Positions 54,878-63,873 of a stretch of DNA of 64,000 nt are shown here, piece after piece. The DNA is from Myroides sp. NP-2 (GTDB lineage: Bacteria; Bacteroidota; Bacteroidia; Flavobacteriales; Flavobacteriaceae): NCBI RefSeq assembly GCF_014145665.1, contig NZ_JACHTD010000002.1, forward strand, positions 283,377-347,376, written 5' to 3'. Within the stretch, counting starts at the first letter, position 1, and every line of letters begins with the position of its first letter. Made by a program: the position numbers and the translations under genes. The notes beneath the pieces are model-generated. The model was not told where the DNA came from. It worked only from the letters and a program-made list of their open reading frames with translations, and made no database searches.

Positions 54878-56166
54878 ATTCGTCAGTAATGGACCGATCA
54901 GTTGAGGAAATAAAACATTTTCAAGAACAAAAACTCAGGGAAGTGTTGCACTATGTCACCCAACATTCCCCCTATTACAAGCAACTGTATCAAGCACAAC
55001 AAGTCGATATTTCAGCTATTCAAACCCTAGAAGACCTGCCCTTGTTGCCCTTGGTTACTAAAGATGATTTGCAGCGAAACAACGATGATTTCTTTTGTGT
55101 CGACAAAGGACAAATTATCGACTATGCGACCACATCAGGTACATTAGGAGATCCAGTAACCTTCGGATTGACGGATAGTGATTTGGACCGTCTAGCTTTT
55201 AACGAAGCGACGTCATTTACTATTGCTGGTATTCAAAAAGGAGATATCGTACAGCTAATGACCACTATAGATCGTCGATTTATGGCGGGATTAGCCTACT
55301 TTTTAGGGTTGCGTAAGTTAGGTGCTGGAGTTATTCGCGTTGGCGCTGGAATTCCCCAATTACAATGGGATTCGATCTTAAAATACAAACCCAAATACCT
55401 CATTGGCGTACCTTCTTTCTTGCTAAAACTGATCGATTATGCCGAAAAAGCCGGAATTGATTACAAAAATAGTAGTGTTCAAGGGGTGATTTGCATTGGA
55501 GAGGCTTTGCGAACTGCGGATTTACAACCGAGTATTTTAGCCAACCGAATTTTGGATAAATGGCCTTTAGCCTTATTCTCAACCTATGCCTCAACAGAAA
55601 TGGGGGCCGCTTTTACAGAATGTGAGTACCATCAAGGGGGACATGTAATTCCCGAATTGATCCTTACTGAAGTTGTCGATCAAGAGAATAAACCTGTTTC
55701 CCCAGGTGAGCTAGGGGAACTCGTTATTACAACGCTAGGTGTTCAAGGTATACCTTTGGTGCGCTTTAAAACAGGTGACATGGTGAGAAAACATGAAGAT
55801 CCTTGTCCATGTGGTCGAAATACCTACCGAATAGGTCCCGTTGAAGGACGCAAAAAACACATGATAAAATACAAGGGAACTACTTTTTATCCCCCAGCAA
55901 TTCACGATATTCTAAATGCATTTACTTCCATTCAAATGCATTTGGTAGAGGTTCAAACTAACGATATCGGAACCGATGAAATTGTCATTCGTTTAGTGAG
56001 CGACGATACTTCTCAAGAGTATATGAAGCAAATTAAAGATGCCTTTCGCGCTAAATTAAGAGTAACACCCCAGATCGTATTTGAAGAGATCGCCATTTTA
56101 CAGCCTATTGTATTTAATGCTCTAAGCAGAAAACCTATTGCATTTATTGATAAACGAGTGCAGTAA
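54868..56166 (+). CDS. Phenylacetate-CoA-ligase-like acyl-activating enzyme
   Basis: This is a 432-residue AMP-forming enzyme of the PaaK type. TTSGTLGDPVTFG is the P-loop-like motif; STYASTEMGAAFTEC and FKTGDMVRKHEDPCPCGRN follow in order. In the cluster it is the best candidate for activating 4-coumarate as CoA or ACP thioester (ApeH role). It is the last gene of the cluster, 102 bp before gltX. Confidence 0.88.
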   Translation: MELNSSVMDRSVEEIKHFQEQKLREVLHYVTQHSPYYKQLYQAQQVDISAIQTLEDLPLLPLVTKDDLQRNNDDFFCVDKGQIIDYATTSGTLGDPVTFGLTDSDLDRLAFNEATSFTIAGIQKGDIVQLMTTIDRRFMAGLAYFLGLRKLGAGVIRVGAGIPQLQWDSILKYKPKYLIGVPSFLLKLIDYAEKAGIDYKNSSVQGVICIGEALRTADLQPSILANRILDKWPLALFSTYASTEMGAAFTECEYHQGGHVIPELILTEVVDQENKPVSPGELGELVITTLGVQGIPLVRFKTGDMVRKHEDPCPCGRNTYRIGPVEGRKKHMIKYKGTTFYPPAIHDILNAFTSIQMHLVEVQTNDIGTDEIVIRLVSDDTSQEYMKQIKDAFRAKLRVTPQIVFEEIAILQPIVFNALSRKPIAFIDKRVQ

Positions 56167-56240
56167 AACCGAAAATAGTAGAATTTTACTTTATAAATGA
56201 TTTTAAAGGTATTACAACTTTATAAAAACGATAGTTGTAC

Positions 56241-56248
56241 TATCTTTG
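56241..56248 (+). promoter_or_regulatory. -7 promoter element of gltX
   Basis: TATCTTTG matches TAnnTTTG, 20 bp before the ATG. Just upstream, ACAACT and AGTTGT form an inverted repeat (about 56214-56237). Confidence 0.5.
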
Positions 56249-56268
56249 TAAAAATATAATGAATCAAA

Positions 56269-57780
56269 ATGGCTAATCAAGTTCGCGTGCGTTTTGCACC
56301 TAGTCCTACAGGACCTTTACACATTGGTGGTGTTAGAACTGCATTATTTAATTATTTATTTGCTAAACAAAATAAGGGTGTCTTTTATGTGAGAATTGAA
56401 GACACAGATCAAAATAGATTTGTTCCAGGAGCAGAAGCCTACATTCTTGAAGCATTGGAATGGTTGGGAATTGCTCCAGACGAAACCATTGGAAAAAACG
56501 AAAAGTTTGGACCTTATAGACAAAGTGAACGCAAAGCTTTATACAAACAATATGCCGATCAATTAATTGAAACAGGATGGGCCTATTATGCATTTGATAC
56601 AGCAGAAGAATTAGATGAATTGCGCAAAAAAGCGGAAGAAGCGGGGCAAACATTTATTTATAATCACAGCAATAGAGAAGTTTTGAAAACCTCGCTAAAG
56701 TTGTCAAAAGAAGAAGTAGATCAGTTGATTGCTGCTGATGTACCTTATGTTATTCGCTTCAAAACACCAGTTGGTGAAACCCTATTTTTGAATGATATTA
56801 TTCGAGGTGATATTAAATTCGAAACGAATTTATTAGATGATAAAGTGTTGTTTAAAAGCGACGGAATGCCTACTTATCACCTAGCTAATATCGTAGATGA
56901 TCATTTAATGGAAACATCTCACGTTATTCGAGGTGAAGAATGGTTACCTTCTATGCCCTTACATGAATTGTTATATAAAGCATTTGGATGGGAAGCTCCT
57001 AAATTTGCACATTTACCGTTAATTTTAAAACCAGTGGGGAACGGAAAATTGTCTAAAAGAGATGGAGATAAATTGGGATTCCCTGTGTTTCCACTCGATT
57101 GGCAAGATCCTGTTTCAGGCGAAAAATCATCGGGTTATCGCGAAAAAGGATTCTATCCAGAAACGGTACTAAACTTTTTAGCCCTTTTGGGGTGGAATGA
57201 CGGAACCGATCAAGAAATCTTTTCACTAGAAGAATTGGTGGCTAAATTCGACTTAAGTCGCGTGCACAAAGCAGGTGCTAAGTTTGATCCAGAAAAGAAC
57301 AAATGGTTCAACCAGCACTATTTAAAATTGCAAAAAGACGCAGATTTAGCCCAAGCGTTTCAGGTGATTTTGAATGAAAAGGGAATTGATGCAACAGACG
57401 CTTATGTAGAACAAGTTGTTGGACTAATCAAAGAACGTGCAACTTTTGTTTCTGACTTTTTTGAATTGAGTGATTTCTTTTTCCAAGCACCAACGGCTTA
57501 CGATCCAAAAGCACTGAAAAACTGGAAAGAGGATACGGCAACCATTATGCAACAAGTAGCTGATGTTATTCAGGGAATAGATACGTTTGATGCAACGACA
57601 ATTGAAACGGTGGTAAAAGCGTGGATCAACGATCAAGGCATTGGAATGGGAAAAGTGATGCAACCGCTGCGCGTTTGTGTCGTAGGAGCTCTTAAAGGTC
57701 CAGACTTATTTCAAATCATCGAACTAATTGGCAAAGAAGAAACACTAAAGAGAATCAAGCAAGCAATTGCAACCATATAA
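56269..57780 (+). CDS. gltX: Glutamate-tRNA ligase
   Basis: This is a 503-residue class I synthetase charging tRNA-Glu. The HIGH motif is SPTGPLHIGGVRTALFN; KMSKS is KLSKRDGD. The C-terminal anticodon-binding domain is full. Followed by a terminator at 57785. Confidence 0.97.
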   Translation: MANQVRVRFAPSPTGPLHIGGVRTALFNYLFAKQNKGVFYVRIEDTDQNRFVPGAEAYILEALEWLGIAPDETIGKNEKFGPYRQSERKALYKQYADQLIETGWAYYAFDTAEELDELRKKAEEAGQTFIYNHSNREVLKTSLKLSKEEVDQLIAADVPYVIRFKTPVGETLFLNDIIRGDIKFETNLLDDKVLFKSDGMPTYHLANIVDDHLMETSHVIRGEEWLPSMPLHELLYKAFGWEAPKFAHLPLILKPVGNGKLSKRDGDKLGFPVFPLDWQDPVSGEKSSGYREKGFYPETVLNFLALLGWNDGTDQEIFSLEELVAKFDLSRVHKAGAKFDPEKNKWFNQHYLKLQKDADLAQAFQVILNEKGIDATDAYVEQVVGLIKERATFVSDFFELSDFFFQAPTAYDPKALKNWKEDTATIMQQVADVIQGIDTFDATTIETVVKAWINDQGIGMGKVMQPLRVCVVGALKGPDLFQIIELIGKEETLKRIKQAIATI

Positions 57781-57784
57781 GTAT

Positions 57785-57817
57785 AAAAGAGAGCCCTAAA
57801 AGCTCTCTTTTATTTTG
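57785..57817 (+). terminator. Terminator after gltX
   Basis: The perfect stem AAAAGAGAGC / GCTCTCTTTT (57785-57794 with 57802-57811) ends in a T-rich tail. Confidence 0.9.
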
Positions 57818-57877
57818 TTCCAACACTTTAGAATTTGTGAATAATAAGGCGTATTTTTACTTTTTAATTGAAGTTTA

Positions 57878-58381
57878 ATGAGAAATTTATTGGCAAGCTT
57901 TACTATCTTGACCCTTTTATTTTCCTCTTGTGCTAATGATGAAGCCAATACCCAAGAACGAGCACAAAACGAGTGGACTAATTTTATTCAAAAGCACCTC
58001 CTAGGCGAATGGAAACCTCAATCCATCACTGTTAGACCACTTCTCGGTCATGCTTTTGTTCTAAAAGAGTATTCCAGTTTGGGCAATGACGCCGATGTGG
58101 TGCGGTTGCACAAAGATTATACTGGTGTATTTCAATCGCTTGACGCCTTAGGTCAAGTCAAAAATATCCCTTTTACCTGGTATCATAAATTAGATGAGCT
58201 TGGCATTCAGTTGCAAGATGATCGAGTGCTTAAAACGATCCTTTTGAACAAATCTAGCACCGAATTAGAATTGTCCATTAATTTAGCCCATGTGGAAGCG
58301 GATTTAATCCCCCTTATTCCCGAATTAAAACAGATAAAAGACAAAGAACACTATGTGGTCTATTTTTATTTTGTTAAATAA
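57878..58381 (+). CDS. Hypothetical lipoprotein (167 aa)
   Basis: A signal with lipobox SSC (Cys18, LLFSSCAND) begins this 167-residue protein. The mature part has a lipocalin-like rhythm (GEWKPQSITVRPL, HKLDELGIQL, LLNKSSTELEL) but I cannot name a family. No operon partner is evident. Confidence 0.6.
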   Translation: MRNLLASFTILTLLFSSCANDEANTQERAQNEWTNFIQKHLLGEWKPQSITVRPLLGHAFVLKEYSSLGNDADVVRLHKDYTGVFQSLDALGQVKNIPFTWYHKLDELGIQLQDDRVLKTILLNKSSTELELSINLAHVEADLIPLIPELKQIKDKEHYVVYFYFVK

Positions 58382-58429
58382 TTAGTATTCTAATGTTAAG
58401 AAAATTTAAATTCTGTCCGTAATAAGTTG

Positions 58430-58437
58430 TATATTTG
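58430..58437 (+). promoter_or_regulatory. -7 promoter element of the 244-residue lipoprotein gene
   Basis: TATATTTG (TAnnTTTG) lies 22 bp before the ATG at 58460. No clear -33 TTG is seen. Confidence 0.45.
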
Positions 58438-58459
58438 AGAGTAATCAATAACTTATTTT

Positions 58460-59194
58460 ATGAGAAAAATAGTCTTATCATTTTCACTATTAGCGCTAGT
58501 ACTCACGGGAACAGTTTCTTGTAGTAGCGATGATAATAGCTCAGAGCAGCACAGAAAAAAAACGCTTGAACTAACCATCTTAAAAGGAAATACAGTTGCT
58601 GTAAATGAAGAAGTTTCTTTTACGGTTGCAGTAGGAGGAACTACTGTTGAAGGTAGTCTTATCTATGTAGACGGAAAGCAAGTGGCTAATCCTTATATAT
58701 TTACCACTGCTGGTACATATAAAGTCGTAGCCAAAAAAGAGGGCTATAACGACAGTAACGAAATCACCGTTCAAGTAAAACAAGCTGCTGCTTCTATTCG
58801 AAAAACTTGGATCCCTGTTCACGTAAATGTTGTTATGCCTGCGGGTGATCCCATCGCTATGGCTTATCCTAAAAATCCTGATTGCGATGATGATACCCTC
58901 GTTTTTAACGATGGAGAACAGGTGAGTTTTAATTTTCACGATGAAAGCTGTGCTGTATCAACTACAGGATCCCACTGGTCATTTAATGCGGCAACAAACC
59001 TGTTGACTTTTACACTTTTTGATCAAGAGATGAAAGTAAATGTAACCACTTTGACCGAAGACAAATTAGTGATTAAAGCAAAAGGCGACCAATTTGCAGC
59101 TTTAATCCCAATTTTAGTTCCTGACTTAGCTGCAGGTTTACCACCAGCCTTGCTTGCATTAATAGAAGTAGAATTAGAATTTAACGCCCAGTAA
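58460..59194 (+). CDS. Hypothetical lipoprotein with Ig-like N-terminal part
   Basis: This is a 244-residue protein. Cys21 in VSCSSDD is the lipobox, followed by the Ser/Asp-rich linker typical of surface lipoproteins in Bacteroidota. Residues ~33-108 look like an Ig/PKD-type domain (GNTVAVNEEVSFTV, TAGTYKVVAKKEGY). The C-terminal half is lipocalin-like. Not assigned to a system. Ends in a strong terminator. Confidence 0.62.
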   Translation: MRKIVLSFSLLALVLTGTVSCSSDDNSSEQHRKKTLELTILKGNTVAVNEEVSFTVAVGGTTVEGSLIYVDGKQVANPYIFTTAGTYKVVAKKEGYNDSNEITVQVKQAAASIRKTWIPVHVNVVMPAGDPIAMAYPKNPDCDDDTLVFNDGEQVSFNFHDESCAVSTTGSHWSFNAATNLLTFTLFDQEMKVNVTTLTEDKLVIKAKGDQFAALIPILVPDLAAGLPPALLALIEVELEFNAQ

Positions 59195-59195
59195 T

Positions 59196-59226
59196 AAAAA
59201 AAATCTCTAGTACTAGAGATTTTTTT
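59196..59226. terminator. Terminator after the 244-residue lipoprotein gene
   Basis: The palindrome AAATCTCTAG TA CTAGAGATTT is centred at 59211-59212 and extended by A/T runs on both sides. Confidence 0.88.
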
Positions 59227-59258
59227 GTAATTTGATCTACGAATAAATAATAATTGTT

Positions 59259-60185
59259 ATGTTTTTAATTTTTTTAGTTCCTGTATTAATTGTCTTGTTT
59301 TTAAGCTTTTTTACAGTCAAACAGCAATCTTCAGCAATTGTCGAACGCTTTGGTAAATTTAATAGTATTAGACACTCTGGATTGCAGTTAAAAATTCCAG
59401 TAGTTGATCGGATTTCTGGTGTTGTTAACTTGAGAATCCAGCAGTTAGACGTGATGATCGAAACCAAGACCAAAGACAACGTTTTCGTCAAGCTCAAAGT
59501 TTCTGTTCAGTTTAAAGTAATTGCGGATCGCGTTTACGATGCTTTTTACAAATTAGAGTATCCACACGATCAAATTACTTCTTATGTTTTTGACGTGGTG
59601 CGTGCCGAAGTACCCAAATTGATCTTAGATGACGTATTTGAGCGTAAAGACAATATAGCCGTGGCCGTTAAACGCGAATTAAACGAAGCGATGACGACCT
59701 ATGGATATGATATTATCAATACTTTAATCACGGATATTGATCCAGATATTCAAGTAAAAAATGCGATGAATCGAATTAATGCTGCAGACCGTGAGAAAGT
59801 GGCAGCAGAATACGAAGCGGAAGCAAGTAGAATTAGAATTGTTGCCAAAGCCAAAGCAGAGGCAGAATCAAAACGTCTGCAAGGACAAGGTATTGCAGAC
59901 CAACGTCGCGAGATCGCACAAGGTTTGGTGGAAAGTGTTGACGTTTTAAACAAAGTGGGTATTAACTCTCAAGAAGCGTCGGCTTTAATTGTTGTTACGC
60001 AACATTACGATACCCTTCAAGCGGTGGGTGCTGATTCCAAATCGAACCTGATCTTATTGCCCAATTCTCCAACGGCAGCAAGTGATATGCTAACGAATAT
60101 GGTTACTTCTTTTGCAGCAGGCGGTAAGATTTCAGAAATGTCAAATACAGGGCATTCTAAGCCTTCAAAAAAGCAGGAGGAGTAA
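59259..60185 (+). CDS. SPFH/band 7 (stomatin-like) membrane protein
   Basis: This is a 308-residue protein with one N-terminal membrane helix (about 2-22), then the SPFH domain (IVERFGKFN, GVVNLRIQQLDV, LDDVFERKDNIAVAV) and a long Ala/Glu/Lys coiled coil (AAEYEAEASRIRI). QmcA-type proteins organise membrane domains and interact with FtsH-like proteases. No NfeD partner is seen here. Confidence 0.9.
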   Translation: MFLIFLVPVLIVLFLSFFTVKQQSSAIVERFGKFNSIRHSGLQLKIPVVDRISGVVNLRIQQLDVMIETKTKDNVFVKLKVSVQFKVIADRVYDAFYKLEYPHDQITSYVFDVVRAEVPKLILDDVFERKDNIAVAVKRELNEAMTTYGYDIINTLITDIDPDIQVKNAMNRINAADREKVAAEYEAEASRIRIVAKAKAEAESKRLQGQGIADQRREIAQGLVESVDVLNKVGINSQEASALIVVTQHYDTLQAVGADSKSNLILLPNSPTAASDMLTNMVTSFAAGGKISEMSNTGHSKPSKKQEE

Positions 60186-60265
60186 AACCTCGTTATAGTG
60201 CATAAAATGCCTTAAAACACCTGATTTATGATCAGTTTGCCGGTATTACTATACAATAAAGCTAT

Positions 60266-60300
60266 AAAACTTGAAGAACAATTTCTTCAAGTTTTTTTTT
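60266..60300 (+). terminator. Terminator after SPFH gene
   Basis: The stem CTTGAAGAA / TTCTTCAAG (60270-60278 with 60283-60291) is followed by nine T. Confidence 0.9.
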
Positions 60301-60305
60301 GCACC

Positions 60306-60360
60306 AAAAAATAAAAGCTAGCAGAAATACACAATCAATTGTTTTTCTACTAGCTTTTAT
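60306..60360 (-). terminator. Likely terminator of the YtxH gene group
   Basis: The inverted repeat ATAAAAGCTAG / CTAGCTTTTAT (60311-60321 with 60350-60360) is followed on the minus strand by five T. The loop is long (28 nt), so this is less certain. Confidence 0.55.
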
Positions 60361-60396
60361 ATGCTAACTAAACGCCTTAGCGTTAACCTTCTTTAT

Positions 60397-60651
60397 TTAT
60401 TTCTTGAATTTTCTGCGCATAAAAAAGCGAAAGATAGACGTTGCGATTAACGTTTGTATGCTACCAGAGTTTTTCAAAAGTGAACCGGCAGTACCCAAGG
60501 TATTCTTGATTAATTTCTCAGGAGATGTTTCTTCTTTCAGCTGGTCCAAAGCAAGATTAATCTTTTGATAGTGGATTTCCCTTTCTATGCGTAAGATATG
60601 TAAATCGTGATTAATTTGCTCTAGAGATGAATAGCTCTTTTTCATAGTCAT
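60397..60651 (-). CDS. DUF6327-like small protein
   Basis: This 84-residue basic protein begins with the pattern YSSLEQINHDLHILRIEREI, which I recall from small flavobacterial proteins next to YtxH and holin-like genes. The C-terminus is hydrophobic then basic (FRFFMRRKFKK). It lies 12 bp after the holin-like gene. Function unknown. Confidence 0.65.
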   Translation of the reverse strand: MTMKKSYSSLEQINHDLHILRIEREIHYQKINLALDQLKEETSPEKLIKNTLGTAGSLLKNSGSIQTLIATSIFRFFMRRKFKK

Positions 60652-60663
60652 ATAATTTTAAAT

Positions 60664-61014
60664 CTAATCATTAAAAATAGCTTCTGAAAGCTTTTTAATA
60701 AGGGGTCTATCAACAAGCTGTTTTCGGCAGGTAAAGACAAGAATGCTAATGAGTAAATAAAACAAGCCGACATATAAGAATCCAAGAGATGCACTTCCAA
60801 CGCTCTCCCCTATGGCAAATGCGGCATAGAGAGATAAAAATAAAAGCGAGAGAAGAAGAAATACACCAACGACAAAAATTGTCATAAAAATAATGGCTGT
60901 TTTTGCTGTAATTTTAAACCCCCACAGCCGAACATAGTCAATACTCGTATTGAGGTATTGTTCTGAATGCTCTTTTATCTCGTTAAGGTTGTCTTTTATT
61001 TCTTGGAATGCCAT
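60664..61014 (-). CDS. Phage-holin-family-like membrane protein
   Basis: This 116-residue protein has two membrane segments (about 34-65 and 73-93) and a short acidic N-terminal helix. It matches the Act_H/holin III-like proteins that accompany YtxH proteins in envelope-stress gene groups. Not phage-derived by context. The YtxH gene lies 21 bp upstream. Confidence 0.7.
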   Translation of the reverse strand: MAFQEIKDNLNEIKEHSEQYLNTSIDYVRLWGFKITAKTAIIFMTIFVVGVFLLLSLLFLSLYAAFAIGESVGSASLGFLYVGLFYLLISILVFTCRKQLVDRPLIKKLSEAIFND

Positions 61015-61035
61015 GCTATATTTTATATAAACAGA

Positions 61036-61377
61036 TTATTTTTTTGCGTTTTCAGCCAATTCTTTACCTTGCTTTTTCAGCTCGGCTAATTTGTGCTCTA
61101 ATGCAGAAATCACTTCATCTCTTTTCTTTCCTGCAGCGTTGACAAATTCTTCAATGCCGTCCTCAAAGCTATCTGCCTTTCTGCTTACAACATTTCGCAC
61201 TTGTTTTTTTAGATCATCAATTTTATCTGATAATTCATCTTTGGACTCGTCAAACGATCTTTTAATTTTTTTTCTCGTTTTCTTTCCTTCATCCGGAGCG
61301 AAAAGTATTCCAATCCCCACTCCTATTGCTGCTCCAGCCACTAATGCGGCTAATGTACTTCCTAAACGTTCTGACAT
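61036..61377 (-). CDS. YtxH domain protein
   Basis: This 113-residue protein starts with the Gly/Ala-rich membrane segment of YtxH (ALVAGAAIGVGIGILFAPDEG, followed by KKTRKKI) and continues as an amphipathic Lys/Glu helix with apolipoprotein-like pattern. It is the first gene of the minus-strand trio; family members are often general-stress proteins. Confidence 0.88.
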   Translation of the reverse strand: MSERLGSTLAALVAGAAIGVGIGILFAPDEGKKTRKKIKRSFDESKDELSDKIDDLKKQVRNVVSRKADSFEDGIEEFVNAAGKKRDEVISALEHKLAELKKQGKELAENAKK

Positions 61378-61413
61378 ACTTTTTAATTTTTATGGTTATC
61401 TCATAAAGTTAAT

Positions 61414-61463
61414 AAAAAAAGGCGTTTTTGATCGTTAATATAACGTTAAAAACACCTTTTTTT
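61414..61463. terminator. Terminator between glnS and ytxH group
   Basis: A 16-bp stem (AAAAAAAGGCGTTTTT with AAAAACACCTTTTTTT, one G-U pair) surrounds an inner CGTTA/TAACG hairpin. On the minus strand it ends glnS. Confidence 0.85.
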
Positions 61464-61481
61464 ACTGTATTACCAATAAAA

Positions 61482-63164
61482 TTAATTTTGATCTAACTTC
61501 GCCCAAGTATCTCTAAGCCCTACGGTTTTGTTGAAAACCAAGTGATCTGCTCTACTTTCTTTGTCAACACAGAAGTAACCCATGCGTTGGAATTGGAACT
61601 TATCCCCTGCTTGTGCTTCTTGTAAGCTTGGCTCTAAATATCCCTTGACAATGCTTAGTGAATTCGGGTTAATGAATTCTAAAAAGTCAACTTCTTTATT
61701 TCCATCTGGATTTTCATTGATGAACAAGCGGTCGTACACGCGAATTTCTGCTTCTACAGCATGGGGGATGGAAACCCAGTGAATCGTTCCTTTCACTTTG
61801 CGTTTACTCGCTTCTGTTCCACTTCCACTGCGACTCTCTTCATCGTAGCTGACGTGAATTTCTGTAATATTGCCTTCGTCGTCTTTGATTACGCTTTCTC
61901 CTTTTATGATGTAGGCATTTTTAAGGCGTACTTCTTTGCCTAGTGTTAAACGGAAGAATTTACTGTTTGCCTCTTCTTTAAAGTCTTCTCTTTCAATGTA
62001 TAATTCTCTTGAAAAAGGAACTTTTCTAAAAGTCATTACCTCGTCCTCTGGGTTGTTTTCAGCTTCTAACCACTCTTCTTTTCCTTCTGGATAGTTGGTA
62101 ATAACCAATTTTACAGGATCTAAAACAGCCATCACACGGGGTGCGATTTTATTCAAATCTTCGCGTACACAAAACTCCAATAGAGAAACGTCAATCAAGT
62201 TGTCTCTTTTGGCAATTCCAATGGTATCTGCATAATTTCGGATTGAAGCAGGCGTATATCCTCTTCTTCTCAATCCGGAAATCGTTGACATTCTCGGGTC
62301 ATCCCATCCTGTTACGTGACCTTCCGCTACTAGTCTCGCTAGTTTTCGTTTGCTCACTACTGTATGTGATAAGTTTCTACGGGCGAATTCGCGCTGTTTA
62401 GGGCGAATATTGCCTTCCTCTACCACTTGATCTAAAAACCAATCATAAAGCTCTCTATGCGGTAAAAATTCAAGGGTACAGAACGAATGTGAAATACTTT
62501 CTAAATAATCACTTTCTCCATGAGCCCAATCGTACATAGGGTAAATACACCAATCATTCTGTGTGCGGTGGTGTGCTTTGTTGATGATGCGGTACATGAT
62601 TGGATCACGCATCAACATATTAGTATGAGCCATATCGATTTTGGCGCGTAAAATATGGGTGCCTTCTTCAAACTCCCCTTTCTTCATGCGTTCAAATAAA
62701 TCGAGGTTTTCAGCTACACTTCTATCGCGAAATGGACTATTAACGCCTGGTGTTGTTGGCGTTCCCTTTTGTTGAGCCATAACTTCTGAAGATTGACTGT
62801 CGACGTAGGCCTTTCCTTCTTTAATCAGCTGTACAGCCCAATTGTATAGTTGCTGGAAATAATCCGATGCATACACTTCATTTGCCCATTTATAACCTAG
62901 CCATTCTACATCGTATTTGATTGCGTCAACAAATTCCTGTTCTTCTTTTGAGGGATTCGTATCGTCAAAACGCAAGTTTACTGGCGCATTGTACTTCAAT
63001 CCCAATCCAAAGTTTAAACAAATAGAACTCGCATGACCTACGTGTAAATAACCATTAGGCTCAGGCGGAAAACGGAAATGTAGTTTTTCTGTTGGCAAGC
63101 CATTTTTTAAATCTTCTTCAATGATTTGCTCAATAAAATTTAATGATTTCTCTTTTGTTGACAT
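61482..63164 (-). CDS. glnS: Glutamine-tRNA ligase
   Basis: This is a 560-residue class I synthetase. The HIGH motif is [20 protein letters not shown] is [11 protein letters not shown]. The two C-terminal beta-barrel anticodon domains are complete. Presence of glnS together with gltX means Gln-tRNA is charged directly here. Confidence 0.97.
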   Translation of the reverse strand: MSTKEKSLNFIEQIIEEDLKNGLPTEKLHFRFPPEPNGYLHVGHASSICLNFGLGLKYNAPVNLRFDDTNPSKEEQEFVDAIKYDVEWLGYKWANEVYASDYFQQLYNWAVQLIKEGKAYVDSQSSEVMAQQKGTPTTPGVNSPFRDRSVAENLDLFERMKKGEFEEGTHILRAKIDMAHTNMLMRDPIMYRIINKAHHRTQNDWCIYPMYDWAHGESDYLESISHSFCTLEFLPHRELYDWFLDQVVEEGNIRPKQREFARRNLSHTVVSKRKLARLVAEGHVTGWDDPRMSTISGLRRRGYTPASIRNYADTIGIAKRDNLIDVSLLEFCVREDLNKIAPRVMAVLDPVKLVITNYPEGKEEWLEAENNPEDEVMTFRKVPFSRELYIEREDFKEEANSKFFRLTLGKEVRLKNAYIIKGESVIKDDEGNITEIHVSYDEESRSGSGTEASKRKVKGTIHWVSIPHAVEAEIRVYDRLFINENPDGNKEVDFLEFINPNSLSIVKGYLEPSLQEAQAGDKFQFQRMGYFCVDKESRADHLVFNKTVGLRDTWAKLDQN

Positions 63165-63293
63165 GGATATAAATATTATAACTACAAAGGTATCAAAAAA
63201 CTAAACAATTTCGATGTACTTTACCTGGACAAAAGGCGATATCTAACTAAAAATAATCGTATTTTTATCTTTTAATCTAAAAGAAGGTTTTTT

Positions 63294-63650
63294 ATGGGGA
63301 TTATTAGACTCAATAATATTCGAACGTTTTCGTTTCACGGTTGCATGCCCGAAGAGGCAAAAATAGGATCCGAATACCGCGTTGATATTACGGCAGCAGG
63401 AAATTTTAGAGATGCTGCTGCAACAGATGAACTGGTAAATGCTATTGATTACGTGCAATTGAACCAAATTGTCAAAGAAGAAATGGATAAGCGCTCCAAA
63501 TTATTAGAAACGGTTGTTCAGCGTATTATTGATCGAATTTTGTTGGAAATTAAGCTAGTGGAGAAAGTAACTGTCGCTGTTTCAAAAATTAATCCACCAA
63601 TCGGCGGAGATGTAGAATACGTAACTGTTGAAATGCAAGGAGTTAGGTAG
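63294..63650 (+). CDS. folB: Dihydroneopterin aldolase
   Basis: This 118-residue enzyme of folate synthesis converts dihydroneopterin to 6-hydroxymethyl-dihydropterin. FSFHGCMPEEAKIGSEYRVD is the FolB start, the catalytic Lys region follows in the second half, and INPPIGGDVEYVTVEM is the terminal strand pair. It is divergent from glnS. Confidence 0.93.
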   Translation: MGIIRLNNIRTFSFHGCMPEEAKIGSEYRVDITAAGNFRDAAATDELVNAIDYVQLNQIVKEEMDKRSKLLETVVQRIIDRILLEIKLVEKVTVAVSKINPPIGGDVEYVTVEMQGVR

Positions 63651-63711
63651 TTTTCTGATTGTTGGAGGTAAAAAACTATTTAAATTGGTTTTTAAATTTA
63701 AAAAATAGTAG

Positions 63712-63719
63712 TAAGTTTG
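63712..63719 (+). promoter_or_regulatory. -7 promoter element of tRNA-Cys
   Basis: TAAGTTTG matches TAnnTTTG, 18 bp before the tRNA. A TTG at 63685-63687 is 24 bp upstream, slightly beyond the usual range. Confidence 0.55.
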
Positions 63720-63737
63720 CATCCAATTAAAGGATAC

Positions 63738-63808
63738 GGCATCGTGTCCGAGTGGCTAGGAAGCGGTCTGCAAAACCGTCTACAGCGGTTCGAATCCGCT
63801 CGATGCCT
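63738..63808 (+). tRNA. tRNA-Cys (anticodon GCA)
   Basis: The acceptor stem GGCATCG pairs with CGATGCC; the anticodon loop CTGCAAA carries GCA; the T-arm is GCGGTTCGAATCCGC. The discriminator is U, the identity element for cysteine. The 3' CCA is not encoded. Confidence 0.96.
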
Positions 63809-63813
63809 CAGAA

Positions 63814-63843
63814 AAAAGGATAGCACATGCTATCCTTTTTTTG
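63814..63843. terminator. Terminator after tRNA-Cys
   Basis: The perfect stem GGATAGCA / TGCTATCC (63818-63825 with 63828-63835) is flanked by A- and T-runs. Confidence 0.9.
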
Positions 63844-63873
63844 TTTACAGTTTACGGTGTGCGATGAATCTAT

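Noticed and set aside
60664..61014. Prophage holin
   Set aside because: No phage genes are near; the protein belongs to a stress-type trio with YtxH.
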